Source of the DNA: Saliphagus infecundisoli
GTDB lineage: Archaea > Halobacteriota > Halobacteria > Halobacteriales > Natrialbaceae
Reading direction: 5' to 3'
DNA length: 48,601 nucleotides
Assembly (NCBI RefSeq): GCF_020177375.1
Contig: NZ_JAIWHV010000027.1
Coordinates: 1 to 48,601, forward strand
Below are positions 24,621 through 31,774 of this stretch, piece by piece; position 1 is the stretch's first letter, and each line of letters starts with the position of its first letter. Below the pieces are notes generated by a model. The model made no database searches, was not told where the DNA came from, and saw nothing but the letters and a program-made list of their open reading frames with translations. The translations under genes were made by a program, and so were the position numbers.

Positions 24621-25748
24621 ATGGGTACGGAGATTGACCTGACCGGTGCGTCTCGTGAGGACGGTCGAGATCGCCTCTACGAGCTGTTCGACGATGTCGA
24701 AGCGGGAGACACGCTTCATCTGGTTGCAGATCAAGTGCCCGGCTTCACGCTACTGCGGTATCAAATCGAACATAACATCCAGTTCTCGTGGGACGTGACG
24801 AGGGACGCAGACGAGGTTCGGATGGCGATCGCGGTGGAGGGCGACCTCGCCGCCGACGCGCTCCCTGACTTCGACGTCCGCGTCATGCCGCCACAGCGAC
24901 GCCACGAGGTGCTGCTCAAGGGCTTCGACGAACTCGCCCCCGGGGAGGGGTTCGTACTCGTCAACGACCACGATCCGAAGCCGCTGTACCACGAGCTCCG
25001 CTCGACACGCGGAGAGACCTTCGAGTGGGAATATCTGGAGGAAGGGGGACGTGGTTGGCGCGTCGCTATCGAGAAGACCGAGGAGTCGACTGCGCCGGAC
25101 GACGGGATCATTACCCGGTATGACGTCCGTCAGATTCCCAAATCCGAGCGGCACCCGTCGATACACCACCGGTACGGAATGATCCCGGAAGGCGAAGCGA
25201 TGGAGATCGTTGCTCCCCACGAACCCCAGCCGCTGAAACAGGAGTTCCAGCAGCGATATGGCGACGCCTTCGAGTGGCGGATTGTCGAGCAGGAGCCGGG
25301 ACGCGTCGCCGTCTGGATCACGAAGCGCGCGGACGTCGACGGTGAAGACGCCGAGGCAAGCTCCTGTGCCGGTAAGGATGTTCATCACGATGGACATACC
25401 CATCACGCCGGTGAGGAGGCTGATGGAGACGAGAGAGCAGCGTCCGAAGCCGGCGAGGACCCCGATGTCGAAGTCAGCCAGGAACTCGACGTCAGGGAGT
25501 ATCCGCCCGCTCGTCGCCACGAACTGATCTTCCAGGCATACGACGACCTCGAACGGGGCGAAGCGTTCATCCTCGTCAATGACCACGATCCGAAGCCGCT
25601 GTACCATCAGTTCACTGCCGATGAAGGTCCGGAATTCCACTGGCAGTATCGACAGAAGGAACCCGGGGAGTTCCAAGTGCTCGTCGGGAAAGTCGCCGAA
25701 GGCGAAGAGGCGTCATTAGATCCCGCAGAAGAGGGAGCCCCGTTCTGA
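24621..25748 (+). CDS. Four-domain DUF2249 protein with a His-rich linker
   Basis: 375 residues made of four DUF2249 units. Unit 1 starts MGTEIDLTGASREDGRDRLY; units 2-4 each open with a (F/Y/L)DVR motif followed by P-x-x-R-H, as FDVRVMPPQRRHEVL, YDVRQIPKSERHPSI and LDVREYPPARRHELI. Units 2 and 4 share the exact loop LVNDHDPKPLYH. Before unit 4 an acidic linker contains DVHHDGHTHHAGEE plus a nearby Cys, a likely metal-binding stretch. DUF2249 proteins are small sulfur-carrier-like (TusA/SirA-fold) domains often found near denitrification and hemerythrin genes; the function is not established. The start at 24621 is chosen from the domain boundary; in-frame starts at 24594 and 24564 are possible. 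Confidence 0.8.
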   Translation: MGTEIDLTGASREDGRDRLYELFDDVEAGDTLHLVADQVPGFTLLRYQIEHNIQFSWDVTRDADEVRMAIAVEGDLAADALPDFDVRVMPPQRRHEVLLKGFDELAPGEGFVLVNDHDPKPLYHELRSTRGETFEWEYLEEGGRGWRVAIEKTEESTAPDDGIITRYDVRQIPKSERHPSIHHRYGMIPEGEAMEIVAPHEPQPLKQEFQQRYGDAFEWRIVEQEPGRVAVWITKRADVDGEDAEASSCAGKDVHHDGHTHHAGEEADGDERAASEAGEDPDVEVSQELDVREYPPARRHELIFQAYDDLERGEAFILVNDHDPKPLYHQFTADEGPEFHWQYRQKEPGEFQVLVGKVAEGEEASLDPAEEGAPF

Positions 25749-25954
25749 ACGGCGTAATTGGCTACCGAGTCGAAGGTGAGCCTGACCATCTATTGGATAC
25801 ACGTCGGCGCGATGGCGCTCGATCGGTCGAGAACGTGGTCTGGGTTGGCTCCCGTGATCGAGCAAACCTCGACCCACCACTTAGGATTTGGGTTGCCGGA
25901 ACCAACCCTACGACAGCAGCTAAAGAACGCTCGGTCAGCCGGTTCAGATAATCT

Positions 25955-27745
25955 ATGACAGGGCCCGAACGCGGACGGAAGCAAGAATACGTCGCAATCA
26001 TCGACCAGGACAAAGTCACCGACGAAGTGCGAAACATCGCCGTCAAATACGATCCATTGAATCGATCCGGACACGAGGGTTTCCACGTCACTGAGAGCGG
26101 TGAACTCCACATCGACGACGCCAACGTGCTAGCCGAGCACAGGCTCATCGAAAAGAAGATTCCCAACGACGCGATTCAAATCGTCCCGCTTCCAGCGGAA
26201 ACCGGGCAACTCGTTCACCAGTACGACGAGAACGGGTTCCGTTTGTACAATCTCCCCATTCCGGACAATGGTTCCGTAATTGGCCTTCTCGGCCGCAACG
26301 GCATCGGGAAGAGTACTGCGTTGGATATTCTGGCTGGCAACCGAGTGCCGAATTTTGGCGATACCGATGAAGAGTCAGGCTGGGATCGGGCAATCAAGTC
26401 ATTTCGGGGAACGACTCTGCAGACCCATCTCGAACGGCTCCGAGATGAGTCGGTCGTCACCGCATACAAGAACCAGCGGGTCGACACCCTCCATGAGACC
26501 GACGCGGAAACGGTACGCGAACTGCTCGCTATCCGTTCGGACGAACCGGACCGATTCGTCGATACTCTCGATATCCGCTCAATTCTCGATCGGTCACTGT
26601 CTGATCTGTCCGGGGGTGAACGACAGCGGGTTGCTATCGGGGAGACTCTCTCGAGGACGGCGGATCTCTATCTGTTCGACGAACCATCGTCGTTTTTGGA
26701 CATCAAACAGCGGTTGTCAGTGGCACGGACGATTCGCAATCACGTGCAGGAAACCGATACCGCGGCTGTTGTCGTAGAACACGACCTTGCGACGCTCGAC
26801 CTACTCTCTGACGCGATCCACGTCCTGTACGGTGAACCGGGGGGATTCGGCGTCGTCGCCCAGCGCTCGGCAGTCCGGACGGGCATCAACGAGTTCCTGA
26901 AGGGGAAACTATCGGAGGAAAACGTCCAGATTCGACGCCATTCGATCGACTTCCCGTCAGCTGATTCTCGCAAGAGTCGACACGGCGAACCGGCTCTCGG
27001 ATATCCGAAGCTTGCAAAATCGGTTGCGGACTTTTCGCTCGTCGTCGAACCAGGACGGATTCACGCCGGAGAATCTGTGGGTATCGTCGGAGAGAACGCG
27101 CTCGGAAAAACGACGTGCGTGAAAATGCTCGCCGGGAGTGTAACTCCCGATAGTGGGCGAGTGCCGGACAAGGTCGTCGTATCGTACAAACCCCAGTTCA
27201 TTGCGCCGGACGGTGACGTTACTGTCCGTGAGCGCTTCGCATCAGTAACCGATATCAACGCCCAATCGTTCAAGACGCGAATCCAGGATCCCTTCGATCT
27301 CGAATCGTTGTACGACCGCTCACTCGACTCGCTTTCGGGTGGGGAGTTGCAGCGTACCGGGATCGCGCTCTGTCTCGCTCGTGACGCAGATCTCTATCTC
27401 TTGGACGAACCCTCAGCATTCCTCGATGTAGACCGTCGAGTGGTATTCGCTGACCAGATTCACCAGTTCAGCAAACGAACGAACCAACCCGTCCTTGTCG
27501 TGGATCACGACCTCTTCGTCATCGATCGAGTCGCCGATCGGTTGATCGTCTTCGAGGGCGAACCGAGTCAGAATGGCTATGCGAATTCTCCGCAATCGAT
27601 GCGGAATGGGATGAACGCGTTTCTATCCGCCCTCGGCATCACGTTTCGTCGGGACGAACGAACTGGTAGACCGCGAGTGAATAAGCCGGGCAGTCAACTC
27701 GACCGGAAACAAAAATCGAGCGGCGAATACTACTACCGAGGCTAA
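25955..27745 (+). CDS. ABCE1/Rli1-type ribosome-recycling ATPase lacking all Fe-S cysteines
   Basis: 596 residues. Both ATPase halves are complete and typical of ABCE1: Walker A GRNGIGKST (about 113-121) and GENALGKTT (379-387), signatures LSGGERQR (218-225) and LSGGELQR (460-467), Walker B YLFDEPSS and YLLDEPSA, switch histidines in VVEHDL and VVDHDL, and the diagnostic C-terminal GITFRRDERTGRPR and NKPGSQLDRKQK. The N-terminal Fe-S domain keeps the fold (YVAIIDQDK, DPLNRSG, IPNDAIQIVPLP) but its eight cysteines are all replaced; only two cysteines exist in the protein (388 and 473). Canonical ABCE1 needs two [4Fe-4S] clusters to split ribosomes. So this is a paralogue working without clusters, or on another task. 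Neighbours are DUF2249 and UspA stress genes. Confidence 0.9.
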   Translation: MTGPERGRKQEYVAIIDQDKVTDEVRNIAVKYDPLNRSGHEGFHVTESGELHIDDANVLAEHRLIEKKIPNDAIQIVPLPAETGQLVHQYDENGFRLYNLPIPDNGSVIGLLGRNGIGKSTALDILAGNRVPNFGDTDEESGWDRAIKSFRGTTLQTHLERLRDESVVTAYKNQRVDTLHETDAETVRELLAIRSDEPDRFVDTLDIRSILDRSLSDLSGGERQRVAIGETLSRTADLYLFDEPSSFLDIKQRLSVARTIRNHVQETDTAAVVVEHDLATLDLLSDAIHVLYGEPGGFGVVAQRSAVRTGINEFLKGKLSEENVQIRRHSIDFPSADSRKSRHGEPALGYPKLAKSVADFSLVVEPGRIHAGESVGIVGENALGKTTCVKMLAGSVTPDSGRVPDKVVVSYKPQFIAPDGDVTVRERFASVTDINAQSFKTRIQDPFDLESLYDRSLDSLSGGELQRTGIALCLARDADLYLLDEPSAFLDVDRRVVFADQIHQFSKRTNQPVLVVDHDLFVIDRVADRLIVFEGEPSQNGYANSPQSMRNGMNAFLSALGITFRRDERTGRPRVNKPGSQLDRKQKSSGEYYYRG

Positions 27746-27818
27746 CCATCAAATGTCCTCTCGGGAGATGGGAGTCGCAGGGTAGTCTTATTGGGTGATG
27801 GGATGAATTCCAGATAGA

Positions 27819-28268
27819 ATGTACGACCGTATTCTGCTCACCACTGATGGAACTGTCTCATCGCAGAACGCCGAAACACACGCGATCGAGCTTGCCAAGG
27901 AACACGATGCCAACCTGCACGTTCTCTTTGTCGTCGATGAAAGTGTCTACACGGCCTACAGCGGCGATGAGTACGTGAATGAAGCAGAAGGCCCGGAACA
28001 CGGACTCGAAGAATTCGGTACGGAAGCGATCGAGCAGGTCCAGTCACGTGCGAAAGAGTTCGATGTCAAAACCAAAGAAGCGCTCAAGCATGGTCATCCA
28101 GTTGAAACGATCCTCGAGTATGGAGACCGGAACGACGTCGATATGGTAGTCCTCGGAACGAAACACCGACCAGCAGAATATCGCGCGCTCCTCGGAAGTG
28201 TTACTGACCGCGTCCTTCGGCTGACGACTCGACCGACCGTCGTCGTCAAGACTGAAGTCGAGGAATAG
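27819..28268 (+). CDS. UspA-family universal stress protein
   Basis: 149 residues, one Usp domain. It starts MYDRILLTTDGTVSSQNAET, has the family DTDGS-like phosphate site replaced by TTDGT, and the C-terminal nucleotide loop VLGTKHRPAEYRALLGSVTD (G-x2-x-R-x9-G-S/T) intact, so ATP binding is likely. It follows the ABCE1-like gene by 73 bases on the same strand and converges on the TrpRS gene with four bases between stops. Role in general stress survival. Confidence 0.9.
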   Translation: MYDRILLTTDGTVSSQNAETHAIELAKEHDANLHVLFVVDESVYTAYSGDEYVNEAEGPEHGLEEFGTEAIEQVQSRAKEFDVKTKEALKHGHPVETILEYGDRNDVDMVVLGTKHRPAEYRALLGSVTDRVLRLTTRPTVVVKTEVEE

Positions 28269-28272
28269 AGCT

Positions 28273-29454
28273 CTACCACTCAACTACCGCATCGGTAGGA
28301 TATCCGACTCGTTTGCGAGCACGGCTCCGCTCGTTTTCGGTCAATCGATACGGCATGAGTTCGTTCGCAAGCGATCCTACTTCTGCCCGTCGCCGCTGGT
28401 GCTCTTCGAGGAAATCAGCAATCTGTGTCGCTGCGATGTCTTTGAGTTCACCGCTCAGTAAGGACCCGTCGCGGTACTCACGTGCGAGCTGGTCCAGTCG
28501 ATCGTCGCTCTCCTCGAAGAAGTACGCTAGGAACTGATACGAGACGTCTATTGTAGGGTCGCCACCCTGCTCTCTGTGTGCTTCGACGCTTGATTGGCCA
28601 CCGGAGAAACCGAATTGACGGATTTTCTCGAACACCGTCTCTCGATCGTCGGAGAGGAAGATACTTGGAGCATCATCTGAGGAACTCATTTTGCCTGGCC
28701 CCCCAAGACTTGGAAGGAATTTCGAGAGTAGCGCACCTGGTTTATTCACATTGTAACGCTGCTTACTCGCAATATCTCGACAAACACGGATGTGTGGATC
28801 TTGGTCGACTGCGATCGGTACGAGTGTCGGATGTCGGCCATCGACGAGTTGTGGGAGAAGAAGGTGTACTGCCTGTACGGCGGGGTAGAACGAAATTCCG
28901 ATATTTGGTGGCGCACCGTACGTGGCGTCAACTGTTGCTTGTGTCACTTCCTTCGCAAAGGCCGTTGCGAGCGGATACACTACGTCCGCGTCAGCCGTAT
29001 CGACGATAATACGGGTCCGGTCAGGATCAAACCCGACAGCGAGTATATCTCGTAAATTTTCCCGTGTATGGCCGTCGATTTTCTCGAGGGGCAAATCCTT
29101 GAGCAGGTATTTTTCGTCGTCGGAGATCGGGATATACACGAGGGCGTTTGTTTGCTTCTGGATGTATTTTGCAAAATAGAACGGGAAGACGTGACCGATG
29201 TGCATCAGTCCAGACGGACCACGTCCTGTGACGAGTGAATGCGGATTCTCTGTATTCACGGCCTCGAGAAATCGATCGACATCGCGTTCTGCGTAAAAGA
29301 CCTTCCGCCGGACCAATGGATGGGTTGGTTTAGGAAATGCTGAAATCTGCTCGTCCGTAAGCCTGTCAGCTCCGAACTCATCGAGAAGTTTCTCGTAATC
29401 GACGTCTCCCTCAACTTCGTATGGTGTAACGGTGAACGCTTCGTCGTCAGTCAT
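28273..29454 (-). CDS. trpS: Tryptophanyl-tRNA synthetase, short type
   Basis: 393 residues of an archaeal/eukaryotic-type TrpRS. The ATP-binding HIGH motif appears in GRGPSGLMHIGHVFPFYF, the KMSKS motif in GGPGKMSSSDDAPSIFL, and the conserved PISDDEKYLLKDL, AVDQDPHIRVCRD between them. All catalytic signatures seem intact. Haloarchaea often carry two TrpRS genes, the main one being longer (500 residues or more, from memory), so this is probably the second one; the other copy would be outside the window. It converges on uspA and stands near the ABCE1 paralogue, a second translation-factor duplicate. Confidence 0.9.
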   Translation of the reverse strand: MTDDEAFTVTPYEVEGDVDYEKLLDEFGADRLTDEQISAFPKPTHPLVRRKVFYAERDVDRFLEAVNTENPHSLVTGRGPSGLMHIGHVFPFYFAKYIQKQTNALVYIPISDDEKYLLKDLPLEKIDGHTRENLRDILAVGFDPDRTRIIVDTADADVVYPLATAFAKEVTQATVDATYGAPPNIGISFYPAVQAVHLLLPQLVDGRHPTLVPIAVDQDPHIRVCRDIASKQRYNVNKPGALLSKFLPSLGGPGKMSSSDDAPSIFLSDDRETVFEKIRQFGFSGGQSSVEAHREQGGDPTIDVSYQFLAYFFEESDDRLDQLAREYRDGSLLSGELKDIAATQIADFLEEHQRRRAEVGSLANELMPYRLTENERSRARKRVGYPTDAVVEW

Positions 29455-29836
29455 TGTTGATTGAGCTTCGGGTACACGGATCGAATGGTGCCGGTGAGAG
29501 AGCTGGGCGTGATATAGATAGACTAGCTAGGTGTAGCTCCCTCGAACCCAGTCCTTCGACACTGTACGCTGTCTGGAGAAACTTCACAACCGACGACCGT
29601 GATCGACATCTCGCTAAAGTGGGCATCCTGTACGGAGATATGGTAGTAGCAGGGATATCTATTCTGTCGACGAATGTTCCTTCGGATTCTGGAGGAACTA
29701 CCTTGTACAGGGAATCGTCCATCTGTTTTGTCAGTTCGGAGTTAGCTATTTAGCGGACGCTTCGTTAACTCCTAACACGGACTATCGTTGTGAGGCCCAT
29801 GGCACCAGCCTCGACATCGGATTCCCAACAATACAT
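29455..29836. other. Gene-free gap before the SdhB-like gene
   Basis: About 380 bases. A 99-codon plus-strand frame spans most of it but its composition (few acidic residues, no motif) is not that of a haloarchaeal gene. It must hold the divergent promoters for trpS and the SdhB-like gene. I see no clear element. Confidence 0.35.
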
Positions 29837-30709
29837 ATGAGTTCACCACAGACTCCTTCCAGTTCAGAATCCGCGTCCGATACAGATTCGTCACCACAGC
29901 AGCGGCGACTCGAAGAAAAACACCAGCGAGCAGCCGACTCCGAGTCACAGTCACTCGCCGAAGACAGCACTGATTCGACTGGCCAAACTGTCCGCCTGAA
30001 GGTATTCCGGTACGACCCTGACGTTGAGGACAAACAAGACCCCCGATTCGATGAGTTTGTTGTCCCCTACGAGCGGGGGATGACCGTTCTGGATGCACTC
30101 ATCTATGCACGAGACGAGTTCGACTCGTCGCTCACGTTTCGGCACTCCTGCCGAATGGCCGTCTGTGGCAGCGACGGGTTCTTTATAAACGGACGACAGC
30201 GACTAGGTTGTCAGACCCAGATTTCGGATCTCGACACTCCAGTCCAGGTAGAACCGCTTCCTCACGAACCGGTAATCAAGGATCTCGTCGTCGATATGGA
30301 CCACTTCTACGAACGGATGGAGGCTGTCGAACCTTACTTTCAACCCGACGACCTCCCCGACGGCGACTTAGAAGAACAACGACAGAGTCCGGAGAACCGC
30401 GAGAAGATCAAGATGGCTTCTCGCTGCATTCAGTGCGGGTGTTGTACCTCGTCTTGTAATCCTTCTCAGTTTGACGAGGAGTACATCGGGCCGGCCGCTA
30501 TCGTCAAAGGGTATCGGTTCTATTTCGATGAACGAGAAGGCGATGACGCCAAAGAGCGCCTGTTAGAACTCCTGGACAAGGAACATGGCGTCTGGCAGTG
30601 CCACACGCAATTTTCGTGTACTACCGTCTGTCCGAAGAATATTCCGATCACTGAGGAAATCCAGGAATTGAAGCGCGAGTCAGTCAAACAGAACCAGAAA
30701 TTCTGGTGA
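29837..30709 (+). CDS. Succinate dehydrogenase/fumarate reductase iron-sulfur subunit (SdhB-like)
   Basis: 290 residues. [2Fe-2S] region HSCRMAVCGSDGFFINGRQR followed by LGC has Asp at the third ligand position, as in E. coli SdhB. The [4Fe-4S] motif CIQCGCCTSSCNP and the [3Fe-4S] motif CHTQFSCTTVCPKNIP are complete. About 45 extra Ser/Gln/Asp-rich residues precede the domain. There are no sdhA, sdhC or sdhD genes beside it, so it is an orphan: either a spare subunit for the main complex or the partner of another flavoprotein. It converges on a ferredoxin gene with 83 bases between. Confidence 0.85.
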   Translation: MSSPQTPSSSESASDTDSSPQQRRLEEKHQRAADSESQSLAEDSTDSTGQTVRLKVFRYDPDVEDKQDPRFDEFVVPYERGMTVLDALIYARDEFDSSLTFRHSCRMAVCGSDGFFINGRQRLGCQTQISDLDTPVQVEPLPHEPVIKDLVVDMDHFYERMEAVEPYFQPDDLPDGDLEEQRQSPENREKIKMASRCIQCGCCTSSCNPSQFDEEYIGPAAIVKGYRFYFDEREGDDAKERLLELLDKEHGVWQCHTQFSCTTVCPKNIPITEEIQELKRESVKQNQKFW

Positions 30710-30792
30710 TCGGAGATATCTGGTTGCAGGGCTACTCGACAACGTAGTGGTCAAACCTTCAACTCACGCGATCTATGACAGTCAAGAGCAGA

Positions 30793-31038
30793 CTACGGAA
30801 CCAATTGTTCTCCCTCCTCGTCGTAGATGGTGATTGCGTCTACCGGACAAACGCGAGCGGCCATTTTCGCATCGAATTCCTCTCCTTCGGGAACGTCTCG
30901 TCTATAGTGATCGGGCTCGAACTCGTCGCTTGCAACGAGCGTCGCTTTCCCCGCATCACGATCCTCGACGAACTTCTCCCACTCGTGGACGCAGTTGAAG
31001 ATTCCTGTACAGGTATCGCGGTCGAATTCGACGTACAT
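30793..31038 (-). CDS. Single-cluster ferredoxin
   Basis: 81 residues with DTCTGIFNCVHEWEKF (C-x5-C) and AARVCPVDAITIYDEE (CP motif). The four-cysteine CxxCxxC pattern is not present; three cysteines remain, which points to a [3Fe-4S] cluster or a cluster with a non-Cys ligand, as in P450-associated type ferredoxins. An acidic insert of about 35 residues separates the two motifs. It faces the SdhB-like gene tail to tail. The redox partner is not evident in the window. Confidence 0.8.
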   Translation of the reverse strand: MYVEFDRDTCTGIFNCVHEWEKFVEDRDAGKATLVASDEFEPDHYRRDVPEGEEFDAKMAARVCPVDAITIYDEEGEQLVP

Positions 31039-31530
31039 TGAGTGAATATCGGTCTGTGGAACTTTGAATCGTCCGTTTCAACGATTTGTTCTGTTTGATC
31101 AGGGGGATACCGACGGTGTTTTTGTGGTAGTTACTCCCGGACCGTCGTAATAGCTTGCTTTCAGTCCTTATAGTACTGAACCTGGCTTTGATAGATCTCT
31201 ATGAATTCGACACGTTGGTGAAACAACTATTACGTAGGTTTGCACATTGATTAATTGAAATCCTCTCAAGTGTGGTCACTATCTGTTAGAGGGGTTGAGC
31301 GGTTCTGAATCCAATACCTGAAATTTTCCCTACGCTTTTTAAATCTCCTTGGAATATAGTAGATTGAAAGAATACCACATACATGACAGACAAAAAGCTA
31401 GAAAGCATAGTGATAGTGAAATATCGCAGCGAAGTTACCCCACGGTCGAGACGGTCTCTGTTGTTAGGATAATGCACCAGTGTGATACTGCGCGACTAAT
31501 CAATGCGGCCCACCTTCTTTCTCATAGCGG

Positions 31531-31545
31531 CCGAAAACTATATAC
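31531..31545 (+). promoter_or_regulatory. Strong-looking haloarchaeal promoter with no annotated gene behind it
   Basis: CCGAAAACTATATAC fits a BRE (CGAAAA) plus TATA box. Transcription would start near 31561-31568, where an ATG (31561; 34 codons to 31665) and a GTG (31568; 75 codons) stand, as in leaderless haloarchaeal genes. A 9-bp inverted repeat (CCCACCTTC 31509-31517 / GAAGGTGGG 31564-31572) brackets the promoter. Confidence 0.45.
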
Positions 31546-31633
31546 TTAATGTGACAGAATATGGAAGGTGGGTTTCGGATTGGCTCCTCTAGTTCGGAAC
31601 CCGATTGTCAGAGGCACACCCCTCCATTATTGC

Positions 31634-31688
31634 GTCGCCTCTCAACGCTACTCGCTGCTCCCTGAGCGGCTTACTCTCGAGAGGCGAC
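31634..31688 (+). repeat. 10-bp inverted repeat, possible RNA hairpin
   Basis: GTCGCCTCTC (31634-31643) and GAGAGGCGAC (31679-31688) are perfect complements with 35 bases between, and the loop has a smaller CGCT...AGCG pairing. It lies 70-125 bases after the promoter at 31531-31545, so a structured small RNA is possible. The rest of the 31039-31774 gap is AT-rich and shows no convincing gene. Confidence 0.4.
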
Positions 31689-31774
31689 CAATGTTGCTGT
31701 GCGTCACGTTCATCGATCGCTCCCAACTGATTCGTTCCAACACCGTCCTGTGGTCTCGATCACGTCGGTCAGGT

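Noticed and set aside
29454..29753. A 99-codon frame in the gap between trpS and the SdhB-like gene.
   Set aside because: Its composition is not haloarchaeal and there is no motif or ribosome-binding site; it spans the region where two promoters are expected.
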